Assembly (NCBI GenBank): GCA_027574665.1
Contig: CM050657.1
Location: 24,902,700 to 24,966,699, forward strand
Direction of reading: 5' to 3'
Length of the DNA: 64,000 nt
Source of the DNA: Rhynochetos jubatus
Taxonomy: Eukaryota; Chordata; Aves; Eurypygiformes; Rhynochetidae
In this document: positions 1 through 14,417 of the stretch, one piece after another
Layout: every line of letters begins with the position of its first letter
How positions within the stretch are numbered: the stretch's first letter is position 1
The notes under the pieces: model-generated
Seen by the model: the letters and a program-made list of their open reading frames with translations, nothing else
Told to the model about the DNA's origin: nothing
The model's database searches: none
Program-made: the position numbers and the translations under genes

Positions 1-3000
1 TGCATCTGGTTTTGAGAACACAGTCACTCACATTTTGGAAGCCCTAAATGGCCTCCTGGAGAGGCTCAGCGGGAAAGAAAATGAGTGAATATTAATGCAA
101 AGTACGTAGTATTCTCAGTCCTAGGGGGGTAAGGGTAGACAGAGGAGGTAGGATGGCACAAGCTTTCATCGTCTCTGCGCACTGAATTCACCTCTAGAAA
201 AAAACCTCAGGCTTGTCAGTTCTGTGTTTTCCAATAGGATGCCCTATTGAAGTTAACCTTTTTTATGAGGCGCTTTAGTTGTTCATTTTTACTTGAAGCT
301 CAGAAGAGTTTCTTATGCTCTTAATCACTTATTTTACAAATTGGTTTGCAGACTTGCACCGCTCTGTGCATACATCTTTTGAAAACTGCAGAAAGAAGTA
401 AGTTGGGTGTTTTCCTACAGAGCAAGCAAGAGATAAATGAATGACGCTAATCATGCAACAGAGGTGAAATAATTCCAGGACTTAAAACGTCTTTGCGGCC
501 TCTGTAGCAACCTAAGTGTCTTACGTTATAGCCCTATCTGTTCTGACACAGTTTATTTACCGGTTTCCATCTTTAAATGCCATTTTGATAAATTTTTATT
601 CAGCATCTCACTTCAAAACAGCTTTTGCTAGCACGAGGGTGAGTCAGCAGTCCTGATAAATGCTGAAAATATGCTTTGAGATTCCAACCGAAAGAAGCTT
701 GTTTAAAGTAATATTTTTAATGCAACTGCAGTATCGCTGCTAATAACAAAATCTTGATAAGCAAATCAGTGGCTGGCAAGAACTTGACGTACAAAACTCC
801 CTCTGAGCCAGCTCTGAGATACGCCCTATGTATTGGCCTGGTTTTGTGCGTTGCCGAGGTCTGCAGTCCAGCCTGGTGTGAAATGCAGTGGCTGCTCCGT
901 GCTTCTGTTAAAACCTCTGTGACCCTTAAGGAGCAATCGAGCTGCCCGAGGAAAATATTTTGTAATGTATCTATTTGCATTTACCTGAAATTATTTGGGC
1001 ATGTTTCTCTGTATTTGTATTCTGCATTTTGCAGTTTTCTCATTTTTCTGACCGTAACAGTTTTATTGTAATGGTATTGGATTTTAAAACTTTATAGTGC
1101 TGGCCTATAGTTCCCAAAGACTTATGCTGAGCTAGGCTGAGTCTTTCTGAAAATGATACCTTTTCTGTGTCGTCTTTTGGCTCTTACATGAGAAACTGCT
1201 GTTCATATTCGGAGTTACGCTCGGTACCTGGGGAAGTTAGAAGTTGGAACTGTTGCAAGCCCTTTACACCCCAAGACACCTGTTTTTTGATCAAATCAGA
1301 GAGGAAAAAAGACAATCGGGGAAGAAATTCTGTATGGAATGAAAAATAATTAAAACTGGTACAGCATCATGTCGTAATGAGAAACATTATGCTCATAAAG
1401 CTTACTGTGGGATGGCCTAACATCAATTTCTTACCTAGAGAATATCTTAGTGTGGAGTTATTAATATGCATAAACAGGCAGGATGAAAGTATCTCTTAAC
1501 GTGCCTTGTTTCTGCAGAGTCTCTGGGGAATCTAGGAATATAGAGCAGAAATTCCCAGTCAGGCTATGCTTGTGAAGGTGAACAGTCACATTTGTTTTCT
1601 GATTTATCAGCTATTTTTAACATTTATAGTTTACACTGTCCCTGATACATCAGTTATGCCACCAGAGTTTGTACAAAACATGCACAAATGGTTCTGAAAA
1701 GGTTGCTGAAGAGCAAGATCTGTTACTTGGGCAATTTCCTAGGGCCTCTATGTTTATCTTTAAAGATGAGCAGGTTGGCTTTGGAAGCGTTCAGGTGGGG
1801 TTTGAAGTGTTTCACCAAGGTAGGACTGATGTTTTTATCCTTCCAAATGCAGGTTTGGAGATAAACAGCATGTGTTCTCAATAAATACAGATTAATTTAT
1901 CGATGTGCATGGGCTGTTTATTCCAGCCTTGGAACCATGATTTCTGGCTGTCGGCAGTTCAGGAAGCAAGTATGGTGTTGGTTTGCCATTGATTTACTTT
2001 CTGCATCTGGATAGTCTCTTAGCAGTGGCAAAGCTAGAAACGCATCTATTTAAGCACCTGATGAACAATTATGTAAAAATGCATAACTGAGCAGCTTTCT
2101 AGTTACACAGTTCAAAAAATAAACAGCGTACCACCTAACTGTCATCAAGTCATCAAGTGTTACTGCAGTGACGTGCCTGCTTGATGCAATTTAGCAACAA
2201 GAAGAGTGAATTATAATAGAATTATTTCATCACGGACAAACTATGGATCCACTTCCCTAAGACACATCGAAGGTACAGCATAACAGCACAAAGACATGCT
2301 GCAGCTACAGTTCATAGTCAGGGCTTTCAGGTGCTTTATCTGTCAATATGATTAAGCAATTTCATTATATAAAGCTGTAATTAAGCAATTCATATTTTTG
2401 AAACCTATTGTGGAAAGAAGTATTACACCTTAGGAGTTTCAAGGCTACAAAAGCAGCTCACAGCTTGCGTGAAAATTGGTTTGCAAACTTTTATGCTTCA
2501 CTGCAGTGTTGTCACAGAGCAACAGAGAATATACATTGTACAGAAAGGTTCTTATTTGACAGCCAAATACCTTAGTTTCTAATGCAGTTGCTTTCTTGCA
2601 ACCAATAAGACAAGAAAAATAGTCCTTATTAGAGGTTTTTTTTTTTTTCCCCAATGCTGGATATGACACACGAGGGGTTCCTGAAGCTCATTGTTGATTA
2701 CTGAAGCCCATTGGGCCACAGGATGTGCAGGTTACACTGCCAGGTTGGTGACGATGTGTGAAAGGCACCTCAGGGCGTGCATTCCTCTGAGGTTAATGGA
2801 GTCTCTTATGGGTTAGAGGTTGGTAGGCAGCAGGAAATAGCATGGCCTTACAAGGAAAACTTTTCTGGCCAATATCCAAAGCAGAATTAATGGCAAGAGG
2901 AAGTCCCTTGCACAGCTCAAGACCAGGTGCCAGTTTGAGAAGACAACGGTCTTAATTATGTGAAATTCTGGCAAGTGAAAGAAAATGGTCAGATTCCAGT

Positions 3001-6000
3001 GAACTCGATCTACCACACTTAGCAAACTGAATGGGAATCTACCTATTGTCTTCTCCATGAATTCAACTTGTTATTAGAACAGAGGCTTACAGAAACCAAA
3101 TACTTTGCTATTAAAATGTGAGTTAAACTGGAACTAGAACTTGATCTACTAATCTTCCCTTTTTATATTTTAGTCATTAAATTTTACTTCCTTATATTTA
3201 TTATTCAGATTGGAGTGGATGTACTTGGTACAACCTTGGCAGAGGGAGATGGGCTTTATGTGTCCTCTTAAAATTCCTTCCAACTTGCTTATGCATGACT
3301 CTCTAATTGATGCCTAATATTTTAAAAATATATTACTGTGGTTGCTAATGCTTTAATGAAACTTATATCTGTAATTTGTCTGGTGTAAGTGACCATATTA
3401 ACAACTCCACGCCTAAGACGGTAGCAGACATTTAGCTTCAGTATGGATTTGTCAGTTCTCACTGTACCGCCTCCCTAGATCATAACTGATTTTCTTATTT
3501 ACAGAACTCTTGGGATGTGTTAGGAATGACTGTGGTTGGGAAAGAAAAGGTTTTATGATTTTGAAGATGGATCAATTTCACTTTTCACAGAGCTCTACTT
3601 TTTTAAGATATTGACTGTCTTAAGACATAGATTTAAAAACCACATTTTGTATTCACCAGGCTTTCAGAAGAATTAGTATCTATTGGCCATATTGAACTAT
3701 TAAGATATTAGCGGGTTTATTTGCTGCAGAAAGTAAAAAAATTCCTGAGGGTTGCATTAAGCATCTGCAGTTTATAAGCCAACGCCTTCTCCGGTGTAAA
3801 TCTGCCCGTCCTCAATGCGACTGCTACTGCACTCACTGAGAATCTAAATCTTTGCTTTCTCACCAAAGATACATGGTCTGTAACAGTGAAGAGAATGTCA
3901 GCACCTTTTCTATAAGGTCAGGATAACTGTGCAGTTTTTAATTCAGTGCCACCAATTAGAAATGAACTCTTCAAAATGTGCTTGGACCCGTGAGCTTTGC
4001 CAGAGCGTGACGGAGCCAGGATTACTTCAGAACTTAACATTAACCAGCATCTCAGCCTTGATTGTGTTACAAATAATTGTGAATCCATTTATAGTTTAAT
4101 AGTATTATTAGTACTGACTAGAAAATGAAAATCCGTATGAATAATTTCATGTCTTAAAAGCATTTTTTTACTTTAGAGTCATATATTTGTTGTAAGCAGG
4201 AAATTAACCCTACGGAAGCTTCCTAGACAGCCAAAAGCAGGATCCTCACTTGAATTTTCCATTAGCAGAAATTGTTTTCCAATGAAACTGTAAGTTTCTA
4301 AGTGCAACTTTAATGTTAAAAATTGCAACTTTATTGAATCATAAATTCAGGATATTTACTGGCATGCTTTAGTATTATTATCGATAGCTATAATAGGCAA
4401 ATACTAAAAAAAGTAATACTAATGAAAATATTAAAGTAATAAAACTCCTCCATCAGCAAGTAAATTTCCAAAAGGAAACATCACTATGACAATTCTGCTG
4501 CACAAGGTTCTGCTGTCATATTACAGCATACCTTCCAAACTGAAAGTGTCCTCACAGCAGCCAGTGAAGTCTCTATTCCTAATTTACTCACACCTGTTCA
4601 AAAAGATGAAAAGCTGCAGGCTGATAAGGCACAGATCTTCCAAGCCCTGAGCTAGCGTTCTTCCGAACGGATCATTAATGGTATTCAGGACACTGAAGAA
4701 TTTTACTGCCTTTTTTCAAGCAGTTAATCAGAGTTCAGGGTCCTGCTAAGTTATTTTCCAATCTTACAATGATTGTTTTATGACAAATTCAGCCTTTTTC
4801 CTTTCAATTCCTTTGCTCCAATAAACCTGTGGTCTCAGATTTGTTCAGAGCAATTTACTGTTGTTGTAATTGGATACACAGCCTGCGTGGCATTTTTTAC
4901 TCCTTGAGTAAGTGGGCTCAAGCTCTCTTTCACTGTGGCGTCTCTGCTGACACCATTGGGTTTGGATGCACTCACGAGTAAGGGTTTGCTTCACGGCAGG
5001 CACAGAGACCTTGATTTCAAATTCAGTCTTCATCTTCTGCATCCTGAATATTTAATTGAATGTGGCAGATTTAATGAAGATTCCTGCAGTAACTTATCAC
5101 CCAGTGCTCAGCTAAAGTAAATAGAAGGAGAATGGGGATGAGTTAAGCATATCACAACTCAAACAGAAGAGGATTTTATTAGTGTGTATGCAATAGACCA
5201 TACAGCTCTGCAGGCGGAGGTAGCAGGAAACGTCCGGTTTCCTTCAGTTAACCGTGTTACAAGACCTTTCTGCATGTCGTACCTGGCTTCCTTGCGGTAC
5301 TGTTCTTCCCTTCCGTGACTGTCCCTTTCTAGCTCAGGCAGATTAATTGTCTTTCCGTTGCAGAAGTGCACAGCCCCGAGCTGGCATACCATTGACCTGT
5401 GCGCTTATCTTTGAGTATTGAAGCAGCTACAGTGGTTTTCATTAAACTATCCACATGCTGAAGTGTAAGAACTACTCGAATTTGAAGTTTCACTTGCAAT
5501 TTTCGTGCAGTACGTAGAAATGCCTTGGACATATGGAAACACATTTAGGCTGGTGGAGTCTTACAAGAGAAGGTTATCTGCCAAGCCTTTAAGCGCTTGC
5601 CTTGGCAGCTTACAGGAGTAGAGTAAAGCCTGTTTATTGTTCACCACACAGCTTTTCATGAAGGTTCAGGAAATCGAGTAATCCTTTGATTTCTTAAACA
5701 TTTCATCAGAAATGTTGAAAAACTTGGAAGGTTCCACAGGTTGAAGTAGGTGCCTCTTTCCTGATGACCTTGAGAGTTGGATGACTAGCCATCTTTTTAG
5801 CATTTGAAAGCCTCCTGCAGTCCTTCAAGCCATTGATTCAGTTCTTGATGTGCGCTTGGACAAAGGTGTCTTGGAGTCATTCACCAAAAAGCCCTTTATC
5901 CTTTAAAATTATGTAGACTCCAGTACCTTATTCCTGCTTTAATTCCTAAGATTTGTTGGCTTTACATGAAGTAACATTTGCTTGAAAATTTGAAAGAAAA

Positions 6001-8949
6001 TGCCAACAATTCACTTTTTCCTGAAATGTGCACAGTAAATATATTGGGTTCTGCTCGAAATGCCTCAATTACAAGTTGAGGGAGGTGCTACTCTTCAGCT
6101 TTGATATGAAAATGTGTGTGTGTCTGACTGCAATTGATACAACTTCTATGAAAAACTTCTTCTCCCGTGAATTTCACGCCTTTAAAAAACCTGTCTATCA
6201 ATTTCCAAAGTCATGATGCCTCTGCTAACAGCAAGAATATTCAGGTACTTGTAGTCTAAAGGGCATTTTACAGTAATCACTTATTTTAAACTGAAATAGT
6301 AGTTGAATGTGACGGGTATGTGCTGCATCACCAGTTGCAGAATATCTGTATCTGAGCTGAAGGCACACAACTGTTTTTCACAGTTATACTTTGAATTAGG
6401 TAATTGAAAATTCTAAAAATTTGGATTTTATTGTTGTAATTTCCAAATTTCAGTAAAACTCCTCATCTTAATTATCAGCTCAGAAAACTAAATGAAAACT
6501 TTACCACACTGCATTATCGACCCAATCTACTGATGTATTGTATGCATGCATATGCGTTGGGAATGAAGACTGTCTAGAATAAGAGTATGAAACCTGTGTG
6601 ACTTCATGCATTAATGGTCTTTCATACCCATAATTTGAAAACCGGAATACAAACGCATCTTTTCTAGTAGCCAGAAGAAATTCAAATGTTGCTTTTCTAA
6701 TTTTTTTTCTCCATATGCCGTGTTCTGAACTTCAAGTACATTATTAATTTGTACAGTCAGTGACACTGTCCTCTAAACCTAAACAGGAATGAGAATGCTA
6801 CAGAAAAACCAACAGTGCCTGTGCACCAAGGGGTGGGTGGGTGTATGCTTGCTGTGCACTTGAGGAGAGCACAGGGCCCCGCACTGTTTGATGCTCTCAT
6901 AGATGCACTTCGATGCCCCAGAGAATTGCCTTTTCTCTAATAATAAGTGAGTTGTGCTTTCAGCTGTGATGACAGATAGAGTGCAAATGTGCTTTCTCAC
7001 ACTGAGTGATTCCTGTCTTCACACCCTCCAGACATGTTTAGTCATCATCAGAAAACACTTGATATACAAAGCCCTTTCTGGAGCTTCTGAATCTTTTCAG
7101 AAACTAATATGTGATTGGATAAAAAGTGTTACATGAAAACAGACTTAAAACTTATGATTCAGAAGGTGCTTTGCCGTACGTCAAGAGTAAGAGTCGGTAT
7201 TAGAGAAAAAAGAAATCTCAGAAGGACACCCAGATCTCCTCTACACACCTCCAGGTACAGACAGACAAGAGATACAGGTTTACATATCAAAATATGTATT
7301 TCACGTCTATTCTTGGAATTTAAAATTATTTTTTTATAAACGGCAAACCTGAGAATTTTTTTTTTTAAAAGCAGTCTTATTTTATAGTAATGCCACCCAT
7401 TAGTATCTGTAAGTCTGCTACTTGTCTGAGTAAAAGGCAGAGGGGGACATTTTGATGTGAACTTCATTTCCATAAAGTTTTCTGTACAAAATGATCAAAA
7501 AAACCCCTCACAGTTCTTGTTCACAGCATAAAAGTTGCTTTTCAGGAAGAACACGAGTCCCCCGATTTGCTGTGCGGTGGTATGAAGTAGCTTGGGCTTG
7601 GTGGTGCTGCAGGGGATGTTAATAACAAACCAGTAGAGCAGTCACAGCAATCTGGGCCGGTACTGTAGTGATACATGGGTATCATTCATTAATATGGACA
7701 GGCTAAATCAGCAGTCTTTGGGACCTTTTGGTATATAAGATGGTACTTTATGGTACACAGGAAAATTACTGGGCAGAGTCACTTTTGCCGTTGGTTTGGC
7801 TTACCTCCATGTGTCGTCATCCCTTTTCAGTATGTAATCTGAAGACCGCTTATTGGTGCGTGATCACTTGACAACTTTTTTTTTCCCTCATCCCTGTGTG
7901 CGCTTCATCTGTTTTATAAATTAATTTTTGGCTTCAGCACACTATCTTTGATCAGGGCACAAGTGATTTCCAGTGCCGGAATGGAATGTAGCAGCAAACA
8001 CTAAAATGGTGTGACCGATCCGGAATTGATGAGTCCTTTACAAAGAAGGCAATGCAAATTCAATCTAAACCTCTCCCCGAGGAGTAGTGCCCTTCATAAC
8101 GCTAACGCTGGCTCCTGGGTCTGACTGAGGGTGTTGGAGAAAAGCAGCAGTGACCAGGATACGTTCATATGAGGATCTCTGGATCGTGCAAGAGAAATAC
8201 AGGCAGAGCTTTAGTTCTTGCTCTGCAAACCTGAAAATGAAACTACTGAAGGTACAGGGGGATGAGGTGAAGAGAAGGATGACCATCGACAGGAAGGAGA
8301 AAATGAGTACAGGAACCGGAGAGGAGAGAGGTTGATGCTGCTGTACAAAAGTCTGTGCTTTGTATCCAAAGAATAAATTTTTACTGAAGAATCGCCTATT
8401 GTTCTGGGGAAAGCTGAGTGTGCAGCTGAGATACCTGAGGAAAACGGCATCGTTTAGTATCTGTTGTTCCTTCTCTTGATTGTGAAGTTGCCATCAGCAG
8501 AATCACAGCAAGCGAGAGGAAACAGAATGGCAGATAAATAAGCCGTTAGTTCTTCTCAGCATTGGGGAAATCGAAAAGAAGGATCAGATGGGTAGTTTCC
8601 TTTTAAGTGATATTTTATTTTCAAAGTTCTGCTGTGAGGGTCAGAGTTTTCATCCCAAATTACCTTCTGACCCTGCCAAAGGTACTGGGACTTTAAGAGG
8701 GAATGTCTTCCATATGAATTAGTTGGAGTCTATTATAATATATTTTCGGGATCATATTGGACTTTTTGTCCTCAATATTCAGATTTCGGTTTCTTCTTTT
8801 TTTCTTTAAAAAAGTGGTATACAATTTTGTAAACACCTGAACCATTTTTACCACATTTTGGCAAACATAAAAAAGTTGTGTTTTTCCGTATTCAGGGAGA
8901 GGGGTTTGTTGCTGGTTTGGTTTTGGGTTTTTTGTTGTGGTGGTGTTTT

Positions 8950-8964
8950 GTTTTTTTTTTTTTT
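8950..8964 (+). repeat. Poly(T) and TG-rich tract
   Basis: A TTTTGTTGTGGTGGTGTTTTG stretch leads into a run of T. It produces a low-complexity antisense open frame (8693-9184) rich in Lys, Asn, Thr and Gln, which is not a gene. Confidence 0.75.
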
Positions 8965-9657
8965 CTTGATGAGCCAGTTGTCCCATTTCTAGCAATAATA
9001 ATTTCATCTTAGGAAGATGTCTGTGGTCCAGCAGCCATTTCCCAGTCAGCAACACATGCTTCACAGGGGAAATTTCAGCCGGCTCAACTGTGAATAAATG
9101 TTTGAACTTTAAGATAATTACTTTAATGATATCTATAAAACTTCTAGTGTTTGTGCGACACTGATACTGAAAATTTCTTCCCACCGTCTATTTGTTTCAT
9201 GTCCCTAACATCAACCCAGAACTATTCTGGGATGCAGGCCCTCAGTGCTGACTTGTTTCCTGCCATAAAAGCACAAAGAACACGATTCTGATTAGTACTG
9301 AAAGCAAGCTGTACACTGACTGAATAACAACATTCTGTGGCAGTCACAAATACAGCTGATACCTAATTACCTCTGTGTGGTATATAACACATAATCAGCC
9401 TGTCTGCAAAATGCCAGCTATGTAATTAAAGGCCCAGCAGTTACCACTTCAGTAAAGAGACTATGCATAATATTTGGGTTGTGTAATTTCCTGACTTATC
9501 TTTGAATATAAATACAGAAGCATGGATATACAATCCTTCTTCACTTTCAAGATATTAAAATAGCCAAATGTGACTCATTGCCACCTTTTATCTGCAATAA
9601 AAAAATGGTATTTGATTTTCTCTGCATTATATCCTTACTATTTCCTTTCCTGCACAG

Positions 9658-9812
9658 GGAAATGGTGGAGTCAACGTCCCCAGACCTGTTTCAGAGACGT
9701 GTAGATGTGGCGCTTAGGGACGTGGGTTAATGGTTGGACTTGGCAGTGCTGGGTTAATGGTTGGACTTGGTGATCTTAAAGCACTTTACCAACCTGATGA
9801 TTGTAGGATTAC
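9658..9812 (+). mobile_element. CR1 retroposon, 3' tail fragment
   Basis: GAAATGGTGGAGTC begins a match to the avian CR1 3' end. It continues through CGTGTAGATGTGGCGCTTAG, GGCAGTGCTGGGTTAATGG, TTGGACTTGGTGATCTTAAA and an eroded GATGATTGTAGGATT terminus. It is sense to the gene, severely 5'-truncated and non-coding. Confidence 0.8.
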
Positions 9813-12800
9813 CTGCTGGAATGGAAGAAAATGCAACATTAATCTGTAAGGGGAAGGAGCGTCTATTTCTTATTTTCTGCAGTTACAGCTACCTCCATCT
9901 CAGACCACAGCAAAATCCAAAATTATTGTAGTAGTGGGCTGCCGTACGAATGACGCTAAGTGATTCTCTGGAGATATCTCTCAAGGTAATGTGAGAGTTG
10001 TGCAGGAGCAGGAATTCTTTTCTGTCTGGTTTGCACCATGCACCTTCAACACAGCAAATATCTTTCAAGTAAATCAGCTCTCCCAAAATGTGGAAATTGT
10101 GAAAAGGTGTTCAATGCCTGGGTCAGTTCTTTCTTCCTTTGCTGAGTACCTTTAAAGCAACCCTTGCAAGCTTGCAGGCAGCATCAACACTTCCTGCAGG
10201 GGTAGCAAGCCTTTGAAGAGGGATTTGTCAGGTGATGGAAAGCCTTCAAACAGCCAGCAGTACCATATTCAGCTACAGAGAGGTCATCTGCCCAGGGGGG
10301 GAGTATTCTGGTGGGCTGTCTTCTGTGTGCAGACTACCCAACCCAGGAATCCTGGCTTTTTCCAGGTGGTAGGTGAGAACTGAGGTATCAAGACTGGGTA
10401 TTTCTTTCATGAATGCAAAAGAGCACATAGTATTTCCTGTGGGATTTTAATAGATAAGGGAGTCTAGTGCTTTTGTCTAATAAAGAGAGTGGTATGTGTA
10501 GGTGGGAATGTGTGAGAGGGAGGAGAGAGGAATTCTCTTCAGCATCTGCTTTTCAGAGCTGAGCCCAAGTGTTTCCTCTCAAAAGCAAACAAGCCACAAC
10601 TAGCCTGTTTGCTTTGTCTCTGGAGTCTAGTTTGCATTAATCACACACTCTGCACCTTCATAACATGTCTAATAACTGACTGAAACAAGCATTATATTTG
10701 TTCAGATGCCAACAGCAAGGGAAGAATATATCATCCTATTTTGAACAGTGACAACCTCCTTTTTCCTTAGTGCAACCTCCTTATGCTCAGAGAGGAAAAA
10801 AAAAAAAAAAACCAACTCCGTTATTGAATACCCTTCAGGGGTATGGCCAGAACTCTCAGCAGCCCAAAATCCTCAGTCCTTGGAGCAGCAGGCAGTCAAG
10901 ATGCCTGACTTAATTGTAACCTTTAACATTGGAGTATTAGTATTTCAGTCAGGCTTTTAGAAAGCAACCTAAAAATCCCAGCATATTAATATTTGAAAGG
11001 CAATTGCAAAGGATAGGAGGGCTTGTTTTGTATTAACACCCATAGTATTTTTTAAATTATGTATTATTAGCATACTGAAATGTATTTCTTTGTTTTTCTA
11101 GCAAATAATAGCTGTTTCAGGAGGCCAGTTGAATGCGTATTTTCTTTAGTTTATGACAAGAACTCCATTTGTAGATCTTGCACATTACTGAACCCTCTGA
11201 AGAGTAAAAAATAAGTTCACTGCAAATCTCATACTAGAAGTATCTAACTGGCAGAATCCCTGCACATATCATCTGAGCAGAAGGCAGATCCAGGAGATCA
11301 GAGAAAGTGGTTTAAATTCCAGATAAAATTCAGAGGTGAATGATGAGGCCTGAGTGAAGTAAAGCAGAATTCTACATATGCTGTCTTGAGGGGGGAATAA
11401 ACTCACAGATCAAAAGCTCATTTCAACCATCTTCGAAGACAGTTTGCTCAAGAGCCCACAGTTCTTTTCAATTTTGGTTATACATCGATTTTAGAAAGGA
11501 CATCAAGAATGCAGGAATCTAAGACTAACACAGTTTGGCCCCCAGTGTACGTGAAAACATTATGCCTAATCTGTTTGGTCACTGCTCATTGACATATTCG
11601 TGATCATAATGTGTATCTTCTGGAAATCCAACAGTTCTATGCTTTTAAAAGGAATTAATATTCAAAATTCAAAACTTTAACTGAAAACTTCAGTAAAATA
11701 ATGTTAATCAGGTTTCAGGTCTCAGACTATGAAACAAATGAGATATTTGGGCTATTTCAGTTAGATAGGAGGTTGAAGGATCTGGCAGGTTTTATTTTTT
11801 ATTTCCTTAATGTTGTTGTTATTTGTTAAGTGGTAATAATGTGTTTGGTTTCTGAGTAATTCTCAAAGACATTATCTCCCTAAGTCTTTGTATTTTTTAA
11901 TCTCTGGTCATAAATACAGACCTTGGGATATATAATGTTTAAAGTAGTTTCTGTAATTTAAAGAGCTGTTTAACAGAAGATTTGTTTTGACAAATCATAG
12001 CGTAGGTCAATATCTGGCATATAAATAAATCAATCATGTAAATGCTTTAAAGTTGGAGGCAGAAAATTGTTTGCAAATTTTATTCTGGCAAAGCTTTTGG
12101 TGGCTCTTTTTATGCCTGAGATGCTAGATAAGCGTTGATTCAACTTGATTTAAAAAAATGCTACCGTGTTTCATTATTAGGTAGAAAGTGCATTTGTATC
12201 AGAATATTGATCATTCTCTCCATTGACAAAGAAGCTGCTTCCCACCCCGACAGGACCAAGGAAATATTTTATTGAGCCTGCCAAGCTGCAGCGTTTCATG
12301 GTGGGTGGTGTAATGCCTCTGTCCTCCCTTTATTTTCCTGCTCTCCGCAGTGGTGCATTCAGGGGGCAAATGCATGCTGACTGTGGCCGTGCTGCGCTTC
12401 CAAAGCAGAGTTCTTTGCGTTATCCTTAATAGTTTTAGTTATTCTTTTGTATGTGAAGGGAACTAATCTGTGGAACCTCGGTATGGTCTGCAAACGGGTA
12501 GCAGTAACCGTCATATTGACTGCTAGATCTCAGAACACCTTACAGGGACCGTCAGCGTAACGGCCCCCTTAAAATGGGAAACGCTTGGGAAGCAGCGGGC
12601 ATGTCCAATGGAATGCTGCTTTTAGTTTATCTGCTGAAAAGGTATGAGTGGGTAGGATGATCTTTTGAATAAAATAGACAAAGAGCATAATTCAAGTTTC
12701 CACGTTAATACAACTGGGATATTATAATTGTTTTCATCCATAAATATTACACGTGCAGAAAGTGATCAAGTGCTAATCGTATGAAAAAACCGCACACGGA

Positions 12801-14401
12801 TTGTTTTCCTAGCTCATCAGCTGGCTTTGGTAACAGGAGGAGCTTCCTCTGGCCAAATACTGCCTTACAAAGAGTAAATCCTTTTTATGCTAATGCTGAC
12901 TTTTCAAGTGTACTTACAACTTTCCTAAGGAATTAAAAAGGGGTAAAAGGAAGCTGACGGGTTGTTTGAAACCAACATGAGGTTGCATTCCTCATTCTTG
13001 GTTTAGCATTATTTAAGCATTTGTTAGATTTCATTTTAGACTGTCACTTTTATCACTCACTGATGTGAAGATAAGGTGGCAATGGCAGAACACAGACATA
13101 GAGGGTAGCAATGAGTTTGGTGGTTCCTGTATGTGTATTTTTACTTTTTCATTACTGATTTAGCGCCACAAATTAGGTAAAAGCCAAAACTGTGAATGAC
13201 ATTTAAAATTTGCTAAGTATTCATTTTATATATTATTTAGGCTTTTTTTTTAAAACAGATCTATGAGCCTTAGTAATGACCTTTGTAGTACGTAGTATTT
13301 TCAATGGGTCCTAGTTCTGTTAGGTTTAGCGGAACCCACTGGAATATTTTCTCCTAAAATATAAAAGTATTTGTTTCTGTGTGCAATTTGCCAGAACTCC
13401 TTACCTGCACTTGTGGTGTCTTTAGGAGCAGGAATTGCAGCAGCAATGTTACGTGGTCTCCTACTCTTAGTGTACGTCTAGGTTTGTGCAGTATGTACAG
13501 GGTTCCTGTCTAAAGATGAACAGAGCTCTTTGCCCTCTTCAGCCTGAAAGCGTGGTGTGAATTTTCCCAGTAGCAACGCGAGAAATACGGGAGTGCCACA
13601 CTTACGTTATCTTTGCCATTTGACTAAGGCGTGTCTAGTCAGAAAATGTGTGATAAGCATTACATTCGAGTGAGAGGCTGCGGAAGCTTGTTGTTATTGT
13701 TCGGGACTGCATATGGTATAGTTAGATAATGCAGGGCTTTATTTTTTCCATTTTGCTGAAATGTAATTGCAAAACCGTATAACTGTTTAATGCTGTGCGC
13801 AGCTACATTAACTCTGAGGTTGAACTTTTGTTATTGTATAATGAATGTAAACAGATGGTAAATGCATTTTCTTTGACCGCACTATGTGCCTCTTTTCAAC
13901 AAGTCAGACCAGGTCGGGGCCATCTCAGCATAGCTCAAGACACTACATTTGGATCTCCGTTTTGACTGCCTAATGTTGCCACTGAATGAGCTGCTGAAGA
14001 TTTTCTGTTGATGAAACCTGAGGAGACTGGTGGTCTCTCTGAAAGTCTTTCAAAGCAGTGGGGTTTTTTTCTGTTGACTCTACAGGGAATTTAGGTACCT
14101 GCATTATGGCGAGGAGATGCACTTAAAATGCACACCCAACTTTAACACCTAAATTAGGTAAAGGAAATCCCTGCCCCTTCCTTTAGCCACAGTTGCCTTG
14201 TGGCCCCTGTACTTATTTTTATAATCCATAACAAGAAGAGAGGGGGAGCTGTAAATTGTATGGGTTAAAATTATCATCGCTCAGGCAAAGGGATCAGAAA
14301 GCTTGTAATTGGTCATAATCAGTTATCGGTTAGTTGAGAGGGAAAAGCTAAGCAGAAATTTCTTACAGTGGATGTTGGCAATACAGAGTTTGTCAACACT
14401 G

Positions 14402-14417
14402 ATATATATATATATAG
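14402..14417 (+). repeat. Short (AT)n microsatellite
   Basis: About seven perfect AT units between GAT and GTTT, intronic. Confidence 0.8.

Noticed and set aside
8693-9184. 163-codon antisense open frame
   Set aside because: Low-complexity translation (Lys, Asn, Thr and Gln runs) from poly(T) and TTG-rich DNA; no domain and no splice context.
9723-9770. Apparent 21-bp direct repeat (TGGGTTAATGGTTGGACTTGG twice, 27 bp apart)
   Set aside because: It lies inside the CR1 3' tail, where the family sequence already has two similar segments; no separate duplication is needed.
14402-14417. (AT)n run as a TATA-type promoter
   Set aside because: It is a short intronic dinucleotide repeat with no transcript start evidence.
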